Source: Azoarcus sp. | Lineage (GTDB): Bacteria; Pseudomonadota; Gammaproteobacteria; Burkholderiales; Rhodocyclaceae | DNA length: 64,000 bases | Reading direction: 5' to 3' | Assembly: GCA_031268195.1 (NCBI GenBank) | Contig: JAIRXQ010000059.1 | Location: 1 to 64,000, forward strand | Shown: piece after piece, positions 42,004 through 52,600 of the stretch | Layout: each line of letters opens with the position of its first letter | Numbering within the stretch: the first letter of the stretch is position 1 | The notes under the pieces: model-generated | Told to the model about the DNA's origin: nothing | The model's database searches: none | Seen by the model: only the letters and a program-made list of their open reading frames with translations | Program-made: the position numbers and the translations under genes

Positions 42004-42427
42004 ATCTTCTCTAGCTCGCTAGAATAAACGCCAAACCTGGACGCGAAGGAACTTCCTGTATTTTCAATAGCGATAACGCTCCTGCAAGAACCCGATGCGC
42101 TCGTTTCCGGCCAGATGGACGCTGAGTGATGCGGCGTGACCAGACGTTCGTGCCCGGCACCGGGGCGGGAGGCGGGCTTTTGCCGCGGGCGCGTCCGAGT
42201 GCGGCAAACAGGCGTTCGGCGTTCTTTTCAGTGCGCCGCAGAGGCGCAGTTTCCGGCCATCCCTCCAACGCGTCCGCCGCGATTGGTTCGATTGGCGCGA
42301 CACTCGATGACAACGCTCTCCCGGCCTCCAACAGCATTGTCCATCGGGATTTCCAGTTGACTGCGAGCTCGAATTGCGAACTCATTGTACATAAGCGTTG
42401 TTTTCCGTGTCCGCAAAATAATGCCGC
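42004..42427. other. Region without a convincing gene
   Basis: About 420 bases between nemA and trmA. Minus-strand ORFs of 79 and 124 codons overlap here, but neither has a recognisable motif or ribosome site. One frame ends SLSVHLAGNERIGFLQERYRY, which looks protein-like and may be a gene remnant. The nemA promoter is expected here. Confidence 0.4.
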
Positions 42428-43516
42428 TCAACGCGGCTGTAGCAGCAGCCCGCCTTCGAGGTGATCGGTATACGGAAACTGATCGAAACAGGCCGCGGCC
42501 GCGATGCGGTGGGTGGCGGCGAGCGCGGCGGCGTTGGCGTGCAGGGTGGCGGGGTTGCAGGAGATGTAGAGGATATTGGCGAAGTTGCGTGCAAGATCGA
42601 GCGTGGCCGCATCCAGACCGGCACGGGGCGGGTCGACGAAAAGCGTCGAGAAACGGTAGGCGTCGAGGTCGATGTCCCGCAGGCGGCGGAAGGCGCGCAC
42701 ATGGGTGAGCGCGGCGGCGACTTCATTGGCGGCCATGCGCGCCAGCGCGACGTTGTTGACGCCGTTCGCCGTCAGATTGTGGCGCGCCATCGCGCTCGAT
42801 GGTTTGGAGAGCTCCGTGGCCAGCACTTTGTCGAAGCAGGGCGCCAGCGCCACGGTGAAGTTGCTGTTGCCGCAATAAAGTTCGAGCAGATCGCCGCCCA
42901 GCCCGGCGGCCTGCGCCCGCGCCCAGCCGAGCATGGCGCGGTTGACCTCGCCGTTGGGCTGGCTGAACGCGCCCTCGATCTGACGATAGCGGAGGCGGCG
43001 GCCATCGAGGACGATTTCTTCTTCCAGCCAGTCGCGCCCGATCACGATTTTCTGCTTGCGGCTGCGACCGATCAGTTGCACGCCGAGATCGGCGGCGAGG
43101 GCGCGCGCGGTCTCCTCCCATGCGGCATCGAGCGGGCGGTGATAGATGAGGCAGATGAGCGCCTCGCCTTTCAGGGTGGCGAGGAATTCGGTCTGGAACA
43201 GGCGCTGGCGCAGCACATCGCTGGCAAGCAGGCGCGCGCGCAGACGGGACATCAGGGCGCGGATGGCGTCTACGGCGGGCGGAAACTCAGCGATGGGCAC
43301 GGCGCGGCGCGGATCGTCAGCGGCGAACATCGCGTAATCGACCCCTGCGCCGCTGTGCCACATGCGGAATTCGGCGCGCAGGCGGTAGGCGAGCGGCGGC
43401 GAGGCGAAAAGCTGCAATTCGGGCAGTTCGAGATCAGCGAACATGCGCCGGAAGCGCTTGGCTTTGGCGGCGAACAGGGCGGAATAATGCGCGGGGTCGA
43501 TGCGGGAAAGCGGCAT
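42428..43516 (-). CDS. trmA: tRNA (uracil-5-)-methyltransferase TrmA
   Basis: A 362-residue SAM-dependent enzyme making m5U54 in tRNA, almost exactly the length of Escherichia coli TrmA (366). It has the SAM-binding LLELYCGNSNFTVAL, the VDPPRAGLD motif and the catalytic cysteine in YISCNPATL. The start MPLSRIDPAHYSALF matches the family. The 686-residue track ORF runs into upstream shadow sequence. It is 17 bases downstream of a membrane protein gene and may be read with it. Confidence 0.95.
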   Translation of the reverse strand: MPLSRIDPAHYSALFAAKAKRFRRMFADLELPELQLFASPPLAYRLRAEFRMWHSGAGVDYAMFAADDPRRAVPIAEFPPAVDAIRALMSRLRARLLASDVLRQRLFQTEFLATLKGEALICLIYHRPLDAAWEETARALAADLGVQLIGRSRKQKIVIGRDWLEEEIVLDGRRLRYRQIEGAFSQPNGEVNRAMLGWARAQAAGLGGDLLELYCGNSNFTVALAPCFDKVLATELSKPSSAMARHNLTANGVNNVALARMAANEVAAALTHVRAFRRLRDIDLDAYRFSTLFVDPPRAGLDAATLDLARNFANILYISCNPATLHANAAALAATHRIAAAACFDQFPYTDHLEGGLLLQPR

Positions 43517-43533
43517 GGCGGCAACCAGGCATC

Positions 43534-44166
43534 TCAGGCGGGCGGCGGCGCGCACCGCCAGCGCCGCACGGCGCGGGCGAGCAGGATCGCCATTGCGCCG
43601 AACACCAGCAGCGGATCGAACAGGTGGTCCCACAAATTGGTCGATTCCAGTGCCTCCAGCCGCCAAAGCGCGAGGGCGAGGACGAGCGCGAGGGCGCTGA
43701 TGCGCCAGTTTGCCCACCATGCCGCGAGCGCCAGCGCGCCGACGATGAGGGGCAATGCGAGCGCCTCGCCGTAACCCCATGCGTAGGGGTCGAGCGGCCC
43801 CACGCCGAGTGCGAAGGGGTAGAACAGCGGCGCGGGCAGCGCGCACGCCAGCGGCAGCCAGCGGCGTTCGCGCGCTTCGAATAGCGATGTGCCCTTGAGC
43901 GTGTCCGCCGCCAGCCCTGCGAGGAGGAGCGCGCTGGAGGGCGACACGTCCGCGAACAGGCCGCGCAACACCCAGAGCAGGCTGATGCCGCCGTGCAGGG
44001 GCACGACAGGCGCGCACAACGCCAGCGCCAACACCGTGGCGCACAACACTGTGGCGCGTAACGCGGGGGGCGAGCGCGGATTGCCCCGCCGTGCGCGGGA
44101 CAAGCGGTTCAGCGCCAGCCACAGCAGCAGCGTCCACGCACAAAGATCGAGCGCAGGGGCGATCAT
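43534..44166 (-). CDS. Polytopic membrane protein of unknown function
   Basis: A 210-residue, very hydrophobic protein with about five to six transmembrane helices (LCAWTLLLWLALNRL, ATVLCATVLALALCAPVVPL, LALPLIVGALALAAWWANW and others) and an arginine-rich C-terminus. No family motif was recognised. Its start overlaps the sialidase-like gene stop as ATGA, so it belongs to the epimerase/GT/sialidase-like operon. It could be a partner of that secreted enzyme or a transporter. Confidence 0.72.
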   Translation of the reverse strand: MIAPALDLCAWTLLLWLALNRLSRARRGNPRSPPALRATVLCATVLALALCAPVVPLHGGISLLWVLRGLFADVSPSSALLLAGLAADTLKGTSLFEARERRWLPLACALPAPLFYPFALGVGPLDPYAWGYGEALALPLIVGALALAAWWANWRISALALVLALALWRLEALESTNLWDHLFDPLLVFGAMAILLARAVRRWRCAPPPA

Positions 44167-45443
44167 CGCGCCGCTCCCAGCCGCGCCTGCAACCATGCGG
44201 CATTGAAGCGGATATAGCGGATGAATGTACCGTTCCAGGTGTAGACCAGATGGAAATCGCCATCGGCGGCGCGCACGAAATAAGGGTAGTCGTAGCGCCA
44301 GTTGCACTGATCGTGCCGACAAGCGTTTTGCATGACATCGTTCGCCGTTGCCTCCAGCGGCGCGCGCCGCGGGCCGGCCGTGGCGAGATCGGCCGCGAGG
44401 CGGGCGCGAAACACCGCGGCCGACAGCGGCGCGGCGAGATTTTCCTGCCGATCCTCGAAGCGGTGGATGAGGCGCCAGTGCTGGCCACGATCTTCGCTCA
44501 CCAGCAGCGACAGGCGCAGGCGTTCGCCCTCGGTGTCGTTGGCGATCGCGAGCATGCGGCCATCGTCGAGACGCAGCGCGCCGAGGGCGGAATTGGGATT
44601 CGGCAGATCGGTTGTCTCCGGCGCGCGCCAGTGGCGGCCCGCGTCCGCCGTTTCGCTGCGCCAGACGCGGGGCGGCTCGTGGCGGGCGTCGCGCATCAGG
44701 GCGACCGCATGCGCGGCATCTTCCACCAGCACCACCGGCTGCAAAGTGCGGCGGCCATGCGCGAGGCGCACCTTGCGCCGCACCTTGCCGTTGGGGGCGA
44801 GCACCAACAGTTCCCCGAACTTGCCCGCCAGTTCGTGATACATGGGGACGCCGATGTCGCCGTTGTCGAAAAAGATCGGCGCGCCCTTGACCAGCGTACT
44901 CATATTGAAAAAAGGCGAAGTGACCAGCCGCTCGGGAGCGTGCACGCCCTGGCGCAGCAGGTTGAGGCGGCTCGTCGCCCAGCCGCCAAGGGTGGCGCTG
45001 ACATACACCAGCCAGCGTTCGCCGCGCGGGGTGGTGAGGATCACGGGATTGCCCAGTTTGCGCACCCAGCGCCGCAAGCCCGCGCCGGTCTTTTCCGGGG
45101 TGACGATGGCCTCGGGCAGCTCCCAGTGCGTGCCGCCATCGGCCTGCGGCTCCCCGCGCATGCCAAAGATGCGCACATCGGAGCTGCCTTCGCGCGTGCC
45201 GCCGAACCACACCGCGGCCAGTTCGCCGTCAGGCAGCTCGGCCAGTGAGGCGGCGTGTACCTGCGGCGGCGGCGTCTCGCTGGGCAGGGCGGAAAAAATA
45301 CGCGCTTCGTCTATGCCCGCCGGATGCGAAACCGGTACGGCAAACCCCGGCGCGGGCGACGGAAACAACCCCGGCCACGCCGCCCACAGCGTCAGCGCAG
45401 CGATGGCCGTCGCGCCGCAGACGCGCCGCACGGCGGGCGTCAC
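44163..45443 (-). CDS. Sialidase-like (BNR-repeat) exported protein
   Basis: A 426-residue protein with an N-terminal hydrophobic anchor (VCGATAIAALTLWAAWPGLF) and a six-bladed sialidase-type beta-propeller. Asp-box-like repeats are SETADAGRHWRAP and SEDRGQHWRLI. The AAVWFGGTREGSSDVRIF block is an RIP-like entry. The start is GTG overlapping the GT gene stop (GTGA). The propeller may hydrolyse or merely bind surface glycans; a full catalytic sialidase set (arginine triad, Tyr/Glu) could not be confirmed by eye. Confidence 0.78.
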   Translation of the reverse strand: MTPAVRRVCGATAIAALTLWAAWPGLFPSPAPGFAVPVSHPAGIDEARIFSALPSETPPPQVHAASLAELPDGELAAVWFGGTREGSSDVRIFGMRGEPQADGGTHWELPEAIVTPEKTGAGLRRWVRKLGNPVILTTPRGERWLVYVSATLGGWATSRLNLLRQGVHAPERLVTSPFFNMSTLVKGAPIFFDNGDIGVPMYHELAGKFGELLVLAPNGKVRRKVRLAHGRRTLQPVVLVEDAAHAVALMRDARHEPPRVWRSETADAGRHWRAPETTDLPNPNSALGALRLDDGRMLAIANDTEGERLRLSLLVSEDRGQHWRLIHRFEDRQENLAAPLSAAVFRARLAADLATAGPRRAPLEATANDVMQNACRHDQCNWRYDYPYFVRAADGDFHLVYTWNGTFIRYIRFNAAWLQARLGAAR

Positions 45444-47179
45444 TGAATCTGCTCCAGCGGGGCCGGTTTTATCCGCAGCAAATCGGCAACGCCGGTGATC
45501 GTATCCTTGCGCGTGTTCGGATCGAGGAAGCGCCAGCTCAGGCGCGTGACGCGGTAATCCTCCTGCCCACGATCCAGCACTTCGACCCGCAGCCCGCGTT
45601 CGCCCAGCGCTTGCCGACAATCGGCGTTCGGGCTGTCGAGCCCCACGGCCCGATCACGAAAGCCCTTGCAGTACAGCACCGGCGCTTTGCCCGCCTGGAC
45701 GAGCGCCTCGACCGCATCGAGCGAGAGCGTCGGCACGATGCGCTTCATGGCGAAATCGAAGCTTGGCGCCCGGCCGCCGTCTTCGACATAGTAAAAATCG
45801 GCGCTCGAAATGCGGGGGACGAGCTCCCTGCTGTCGATGGCGATGCGCGCGGCGCGGCCCAAAGTGGTGCCCGCCTGCGATTCGAGCAGGTTGGGATAGA
45901 AGTTGAAATTGAGTAGCAGCCAGAACGCCGCCGACACGGCAACCGAGGCCGTGACCAGCCGCGCGCCGCCGAAGCGAAACGGGATGGCCCAGAACCCCAG
46001 GACGAGCATGACCAGCGCGCCGAGCGCGATCCGCCAGTCGTACATCGGAAACGCCCAGCCGTTCGCCAGAAACGCCGCCACCGCGAACACCGCGAACACC
46101 ACGGCCTGCACGCGCCACAGCTTCTTGCGGGTCGAGGCGTGCCGCAGCCGCGCCGGCAGCCAGCCCGCGAGCTGGATGGCGAAAAAGGGCAGCAGCACGA
46201 CGAGGTAATGCAGCAGATGCAGATTCGTTTTGGTCAGCGCGATGAACGCGGTCACGATCGTTCCCGCCGTCACCGCGTCGCCCTTGGCGCGCGGCCAGTA
46301 GTGATCGCTCGTGAGCCGCCTGACGCTGTGGGCGAGCGACCACAACATGAGCAGCGACCAGGGCAGAAACACCCACAAGAAGGTGTGGTAATAGAACAGC
46401 GGATCGTTGCCGCCCGCCGTTCCGCCGCTCAAGCGCTCGATACTTTGCGTCCACAGGATGAATTTCACCCCCTCGAAGCCGAACTGATCGTAAAAAGCGT
46501 AGAGCAGCGGCGAGATGAACACGATGAGCACCGGCGGCAGCAGCAGCCAGAGCGGATCGAACAACCGCTTCCAGTCGAGGTGGTAGACGAGATAGACGAA
46601 GATGATGAAAAGCGGCGCGAAGAAGCCGAGCGCGCCCTTGGCGGCAAAGCCGAGCACCAGCCCAAGCCCGCCCATGATGAGATGCGGCGGGCGGGCGCGC
46701 TCGTTCGTTTCGGTGACGAAAACCAGGAGCTGCCAGACCGCAAATACGATGGCGCCGGTGAGCATCGCATCGGCGCGCACATCGTTGTTGGCGAGCAGGA
46801 ACGCGAAGGCGCTCGCCAGAATCACCCCCGCCAGCCGCCCCTTCGTTTCATTGTGCAACAGCGTGCCCAGCCGGATGGTGGAATACACGGCCAGAAACGA
46901 GAACAGCAGCGAGGGCAGGCGGTAAGAGACGGCATCGACGTCGAACACCCAAAACGAGAGCGCCGACAGCCAGTAAAACAGATGCGGTTTGTCGAGCACG
47001 GGTTCGCCCGCGCTCATCAGATGCGTCCAGTCGCCGGACTCGAAGATGCGCAGCGCAATGGCGGCATGCTTGGCCGCGCCGTCGTCCATCAATGGCACCG
47101 TCGCGCCGCCGAGATAGGCGGCGAGCAGCATCAGATAGCATGCCAGCGCGGCACGGGGGCCGAGAACCCGCACGTTCAC
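45440..47179 (-). CDS. GT39/ArnT-type membrane glycosyltransferase
   Basis: A 579-residue integral membrane transferase using a polyprenyl-phosphate sugar donor. The first periplasmic loop motif is seen in [20 protein letters not shown] (paired acid) with [15 protein letters not shown]. Ten or more helices follow, then a C-terminal periplasmic part of about 160 residues ([20 protein letters not shown]). It could transfer a sugar to lipid A, a polysaccharide or a protein. Start is GTG, overlapping the epimerase stop. It is not necessarily ArnT itself. Confidence 0.88.
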   Translation of the reverse strand: MNVRVLGPRAALACYLMLLAAYLGGATVPLMDDGAAKHAAIALRIFESGDWTHLMSAGEPVLDKPHLFYWLSALSFWVFDVDAVSYRLPSLLFSFLAVYSTIRLGTLLHNETKGRLAGVILASAFAFLLANNDVRADAMLTGAIVFAVWQLLVFVTETNERARPPHLIMGGLGLVLGFAAKGALGFFAPLFIIFVYLVYHLDWKRLFDPLWLLLPPVLIVFISPLLYAFYDQFGFEGVKFILWTQSIERLSGGTAGGNDPLFYYHTFLWVFLPWSLLMLWSLAHSVRRLTSDHYWPRAKGDAVTAGTIVTAFIALTKTNLHLLHYLVVLLPFFAIQLAGWLPARLRHASTRKKLWRVQAVVFAVFAVAAFLANGWAFPMYDWRIALGALVMLVLGFWAIPFRFGGARLVTASVAVSAAFWLLLNFNFYPNLLESQAGTTLGRAARIAIDSRELVPRISSADFYYVEDGGRAPSFDFAMKRIVPTLSLDAVEALVQAGKAPVLYCKGFRDRAVGLDSPNADCRQALGERGLRVEVLDRGQEDYRVTRLSWRFLDPNTRKDTITGVADLLRIKPAPLEQIQ

Positions 47180-48183
47180 ACTCCGTAGTAGGCGCGATAC
47201 CAGGACACGAACCTGCCTACCCCGTCGCGCACGGATGTAGTCGGTTTGAAACCCGTCCAGGCGTCGAGCTCCGCCGTGTCGGCAAAAGTGGCCGGCACGT
47301 CGCCATCCTGCATGGGCAGGAAATTCTTCACCGCTTCGCGGCCGAGCGCCTGCTCAATGGCGGCGATGAAATCCATCAATTCCACCGGATCGTGATTGCC
47401 GATGTTGAACACCCGAAACGGCGCGCGTGAGCGGCCCGGATCGGGATGTTGCGGGTCGAACGCCGCATCGGCCTGCGCCGTGTGCCCGAGCACGCGCAAC
47501 ACGCCCTCGACGATGTCATCGATGTAAGTGAAGTCGCGCCGCATCCTGCCCTGATTGAACACATCGATGGGCCGCCCGGCGAGGATCGCTTTCACGAACA
47601 GGAACAGCGCCATGTCCGGCCTGCCCCACGGCCCGTACACCGTGAAAAAGCGCAGCCCGGTGGTGGGCAAGCCGTAGAGATGGCTGTAGGTGTGGGCCAT
47701 CAGCTCGTTGGCTTTCTTGGTGGCGGCATAAAGGCTCACCGGATGATCGACGCTGTCGTGCTCGGAAAACGGCATCTTCTCGTTGCCGCCGTACACGCTG
47801 GAGCTGGACGCGTAGACCAGATGCTCGACGCCATTGTGACGGCAGCCTTCGAGGAGGTTGACGAAGCCGACGAGATTGCTATCGACGTAGGCGTGCGGGT
47901 TTTGCAGCGAATAGCGCACCCCTGCCTGCGCCGCGAGGTGGATGACGCGGGCGAATTTCTCCCGCGCGAACAGCTGCGCCATGCCGTCGCGGTCGGCCAC
48001 ATCCCGCTGCACGAAGTGGAACGCCGGGTGCGCCGCCAGCCGCGCCAGCCGTGCTTTTTTCAGGCGCGGATCGTAGTAATCATTGAGATTGTCCAGCCCC
48101 CACACCACGTCGCCGCGCGCCAGCAGCCGCTCAGAGGTGTGCATACCGATAAACCCGGCCGCGCCGGTGACGAGAATCTTCAT
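47176..48183 (-). CDS. NAD-dependent UDP-sugar epimerase (UDP-glucuronate 4-epimerase type)
   Basis: A 335-residue extended short-chain dehydrogenase. The NAD motif is [17 protein letters not shown], the serine is in [16 protein letters not shown], and the catalytic YAATKKANE gives Yxxx[20 protein letters not shown] is typical of UDP-glucuronate 4-epimerases. It supplies a sugar nucleotide, probably for the glycosyltransferase coupled downstream. The start [11 protein letters not shown] was chosen. It is divergent from waaA. Confidence 0.92.
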   Translation of the reverse strand: MKILVTGAAGFIGMHTSERLLARGDVVWGLDNLNDYYDPRLKKARLARLAAHPAFHFVQRDVADRDGMAQLFAREKFARVIHLAAQAGVRYSLQNPHAYVDSNLVGFVNLLEGCRHNGVEHLVYASSSSVYGGNEKMPFSEHDSVDHPVSLYAATKKANELMAHTYSHLYGLPTTGLRFFTVYGPWGRPDMALFLFVKAILAGRPIDVFNQGRMRRDFTYIDDIVEGVLRVLGHTAQADAAFDPQHPDPGRSRAPFRVFNIGNHDPVELMDFIAAIEQALGREAVKNFLPMQDGDVPATFADTAELDAWTGFKPTTSVRDGVGRFVSWYRAYYGV

Positions 48184-48295
48184 GCGTGAGCGAAATGGTT
48201 CGGAACGGCGGCGATTATCGCATGAGTGCATCCCCCGGAACGCCGCCGGGTGCGCGCTATACTTCCGCAGTTCGCATCGTCATTATCGATCGCTC

Positions 48296-49612
48296 ATGCC
48301 GCAACCCCTGTTTCAACGCCTGCTGCTGCTGCCCTACAATCTGCTCTGGCTGCTGGCGTTGCCGTGCGTGCTCCTGCGCCTCGTGTGGCGTGCACGCAAA
48401 CAGCCCGCGTACCTGCGCCATGTGCGCGAGCGTTTCGGCGGCTACCGCGTGCGCGCGCCGGGGCCGCTCGTCTGGGTGCACGCGGTGTCGGTGGGCGAGA
48501 CGCGCGCCGCCGAGCCGCTGATCCGCGCCCTGCTCGCGCGCGGGCCGGTATGCACCATCGTGCTCACCCACATGACCCCAACCGGGCGCGCCACCTCGAA
48601 AACCCTGTTCGGCGGAGAATCGCGGGTGCTGCGGGTCTATTTGCCCTACGACTTTTGCCTTTTCGTTGCGCGTTTCCTGCGCCACTTCCGCCCCGCGTTC
48701 GGCGTCGTCATGGAAACCGAATTGTGGCCCGGCCTGCTCGCCGCCTGCCGCTGGCGCGGTGTGCCGGTGCTGCTTGCCAACGCCCGCCTGTCGGCGCGTT
48801 CCGCGCGCGGTTATGGGCGCTTTCCGGCGCTCACCCGCATGACGCTTGGCGCGCTCACGGCCATCGGCGCGCAGAGCGCCGCCGACGCCAATCGCCTGAC
48901 GGCGCTCGGTGCGGGGCACGTGGCCATCACCGGCAACATCAAGTTCGACAGCGAACCACCCGCCGCCGCGCTCGCGCTGGCGGAGCGCTTTCGCGCCCGC
49001 TGCGGCCCACGCCCGGTAATCCTCGCGGCCAGCACGCGCGAAGGCGAAGAAGCGGGCATCGTCGATGAATTCATCCGTGCCGCCGCGCGCAAAAAACACC
49101 TGAACGCCCTGCTGGTGCTGACGCCGCGCCATCCGCAGCGTTTCGACGAAGTCGAAGCGCTGGTGAGCGCGGGCGGCCTTGCCGTGGCGCGCCGTTCCGC
49201 CGACGGCGATCTGGCCGGGGCCGCGCCGTTGCCCGCAGAGATTCGTGTCTGGCTGGGCGATTCGATGGGCGAAATGTACGCCTACTACGCCGCCGCCGAT
49301 GTCGCGCTCATCGGTGGCAGTTGGCTGCCGTTCGGCGGCCAGAATCCCATTGAGGCAAGCGCCGTGGGGACGCCGGTGCTGCTTGGCCCGCACACCCTCA
49401 ACTTCCGCTACGTCGCGGAAGATGCCGTTGCCGCCGGGGCCGCGCGCCGTTGCAACGACATTGCCGACGCCATGCATGCCGCGTTTGCCCTGCTGGCCGA
49501 TGCGCCTGCCCGTACCGCCATGTCCGAAGCAGGACGCGCTTTCGCCGCCGCCAACCGGGGCGCAACCGCGCGCACCGTGGCGCTGATCGACGAAATCGTG
49601 GCCAGGCAGTGA
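48296..49612 (+). CDS. waaA: 3-deoxy-D-manno-octulosonic acid (Kdo) transferase
   Basis: A 438-residue inner-membrane GT30 enzyme adding Kdo to the lipid A precursor. It has an N-terminal membrane helix (LLLLPYNLLWLLALPCVLL), VWVHAVSVGETRAAEPL, METELWPGLLAACRWRGVP, the ITGNIKFD segment and GGSWLPFGGQNPIEASAVGT near the C-terminus. The start MPQPLFQRLLLLPYN matches the family. It precedes recC by 23 bases. Confidence 0.95.
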   Translation: MPQPLFQRLLLLPYNLLWLLALPCVLLRLVWRARKQPAYLRHVRERFGGYRVRAPGPLVWVHAVSVGETRAAEPLIRALLARGPVCTIVLTHMTPTGRATSKTLFGGESRVLRVYLPYDFCLFVARFLRHFRPAFGVVMETELWPGLLAACRWRGVPVLLANARLSARSARGYGRFPALTRMTLGALTAIGAQSAADANRLTALGAGHVAITGNIKFDSEPPAAALALAERFRARCGPRPVILAASTREGEEAGIVDEFIRAAARKKHLNALLVLTPRHPQRFDEVEALVSAGGLAVARRSADGDLAGAAPLPAEIRVWLGDSMGEMYAYYAAADVALIGGSWLPFGGQNPIEASAVGTPVLLGPHTLNFRYVAEDAVAAGAARRCNDIADAMHAAFALLADAPARTAMSEAGRAFAAANRGATARTVALIDEIVARQ

Positions 49613-49635
49613 ACCAGACGGGAAGCGCCGCCGCC

Positions 49636-52600
49636 ATGTTCTCGGTCGTTTTCTCCAATCGCCACGAAAATCTGCTCGACGTCCTGCTCGCGCATCTGGG
49701 CGCGGCCAGACGCGGCCCGTTCGCGCGCGAACAAGTGGTGACGCCGAGCAGCGCCATGCGCCGCGCCATCGAACTCGCGCAAGCCGGGCGCGCCGGCGTG
49801 TGCGCCGCGCTCGACTTCGATTACCTCGCGCAATGGCTGTGGCGAAGCATCGGCCGGGTCGTGCCGACGCCGGATGCCTCGCCCTACGCCCCCACCGCGC
49901 TGGTCTGGCGGCTGCTGGCCGCGCTCGATGCGCCGTGGACGCGCGCCCATCCGCGGCTCGCCAACTACCTCGACCGTGCCGAGGCGCGCACACGCTTCGA
50001 GCTGGCAACCCGCCTGGCAAGACTGTTCGACCATTACCTCTGCTATCGCCCGGACTGGCTCGAACGCTGGCGCGCGGGGGAGGCGGGCGGCAGCGGCGCC
50101 GACGCCGCGTGGCAAGCCGAGCTGTGGCGACGCATCCACCGCAACGGCGCGCCGCCGCCTTTGCCGTTCATGGCCTTCCTGCGCCGCGCCGCCGACATGG
50201 ACGATGCCGAACTCGCCGCACTGGGCTGGCCCGCCGCCGTCCATATCTTCGCCTTGCCCGCGCTGCCGCCGCTCTACCTCGAAGTGCTGCACACGCTGGC
50301 GCGAGTGCTCGATGTGCGGCTGTACATGCTCAATCCGTGCCGGGAATACTGGTACGACATCATCGACCTGCCGCGCCTGTCCTGGCTGGCGCGGCGGCAA
50401 CGCGACCTCTACCACGAATCCGGCAACGGCCTGCTCGCGGCGTGGGGCAGGCAGACGCAAGCCTGTATCGAATCCTTGCTGGAGAGCGACACCCCCATGC
50501 AAGACGAAGCGGCTTTCGCGCCCAACCCCGGCACGCATCTCCTGGCGCGGCTGCAAAGCGCCATGCTCGATCTGCGCGAGCCGGGCGATGCACCCACCCC
50601 GCTCGCCCCCGACGATCGCAGCATCGAAGTGCATGTTTGCCACTCGCGCACGCGCGAACTGGAAGCCCTGCACGACCGGTTGCTCTCCCTGTTCGCGGCG
50701 CCGCACCCGCCGCGCCCCGGCGACATTGCCGTGCTCACGCCTGATCTGGCCGCGTGTGCGCCGCTGATCGAAGCCGTGTTCGGCGCGGCCCCGCCCGAAC
50801 GCCGCATTCCGTGGCGCGTCACCGGCCTGAGCGGCGATGCGGAAAACCCGGTCGCGCAGGCGCTCGACTGGCTGCTCGCGCTGGCGGCAGGAAGCGCCCC
50901 CGCGAGCTGCGTATTCGATCTCCTGCAACATCCGCTGGTGGCCGCGCATTTCGGGCTGGATGCCGCCGCGCTCGAACAGGTGCGCACATGGCTGGATGCC
51001 GCCGGTGTGCGCTGGGGGCTGGACAGCGAACAGGCGCGTGAAGCCGGCGCGGGCGGCGCGCATACCGTGGCGCGCGGCCTCGAACGCCTGTTTCTGTCGT
51101 GGGCGGCGGGCGATGCCGCCGCGCGCGGCCTGTTCGCCGACTGCATCGGCGTCGCCCGCGCGCCGCGTGGCAACGACGGACTGGTGCTTGGCAGCTTTTG
51201 GCGCTACGCGCGCACGCTGCGCGAACTGCGCAAGGAGCTGCTCGCATCGCACACCGCCGAGGGCTGGCGCGTGCTCCTGCTGCGCGTGCTCGATGAACTG
51301 GTGGGCGAAGCCCCCGGCGAAGCCGAGGACATGCGCGCCGTGCGCGGCGCGATCAACGCGCTGGCCGGGGACATCGCCGCTGGGCTGGGCGAAGAAGGCA
51401 CGCCCCTCGCGCTGCCGCTCGATGTCATCCATCCCGCCCTTGTCACGCGGCTCGACGAGCGCGCGCGCGGCGGCGTTCCCGGCGGCATGGTGACCTTCTC
51501 GCCCCTGTCCTCATTGCGCGGCCTGCCGTATCGCATCGTCTGCATCATCGGACTCGATCACGGCGCTTTCCCCGGCGCGGCGCGTGACGACGAATTCGAC
51601 CTCATGGCCCTCGAACCGCGCAAAGGCGACCGCCAGCGCCGCACCGACGACCGCAACCTGTTCCTCGACGCCGTGCTCGCCGCGCGCGATGTGCTGCACC
51701 TGTCCTACGTGGGCCGCAGCATCCGCGACAACGCCGAAGCGCCGCCCTCGGTGCTGGTCGACGAACTGCTCGATGCGCTCGCCCCCGCCTGCACCGGGTC
51801 GCGCACCCCCGCCGCCCTTGCCGCCGCCCGCGCCCGCCTCATCGTGCGCCATCCACTACAAGCCTTCTCGCCGGCTTACTTTGCGCCGGACAAGGACGAC
51901 GCCCGGCTGGTCAACTTCCGCGCCGAATTCGCCGCCGCGCTCAACGAGCGCGCCCGCCGGCAAGCCGCGCCCGCCGCCGCACCGCGCCTTGCCGCGGACG
52001 ACGATGAAAACGACCTGCCGGACGATGCCGCCATGCCGCCGTTTTTCACCGCCCCGCTGCCGCCGCCCGACGAAGATTGGCGGCGCGTCGATCTCGCCGC
52101 CCTGCAACGCTTCTTCGCCCAGCCCTGCCGCTACCTGTTGCACGAACGCCTTGGGCTGGATTTGTATGAAGGCGAAGATACGCTGTCCGACGTCGAACCG
52201 TTCGTCTCCGGCTACGCCGAGCGCCGTGCACTGGCCGCGCGCCTGCTGCCCGTGCTGCTTGTCGAATCGGACGAAAATGCGCCCGAAACCGCACCCGAAA
52301 CCGCCCTCGACGATGACACGCTGTTCGCGCTCGCCCGCGCCGGGAGCGAATATCCGGCGGGCCGTCTCGGCGAAAGCGCCCTGCGCGGCGAACTGACCGC
52401 CTTGCGTACCTTCGCCGCCCGGGTCAACGCCGCACGCGCCCCCGCCCGTCTGCCGCCGCATGTCGTGCGCTGCGACTTCGATCTCTCCGGCGAAACCTGG
52501 ACGCTGCAAGCGAGCTTCGCGGAGGTGCGCACGCCCGGGCTCATCCGCCATCGTTACGACGACATGCGGCCGCGCGACTACCTCGCGGCCTGGCTTGAGC

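Noticed and set aside
42011-42385. 124-codon minus-strand ORF before trmA
   Set aside because: No ribosome site, no recognisable motif and two competing frames; at best a remnant.
48257-50020. 587-codon minus-strand ORF over waaA and recC
   Set aside because: Antisense shadow, arginine/glycine-rich, no motifs.
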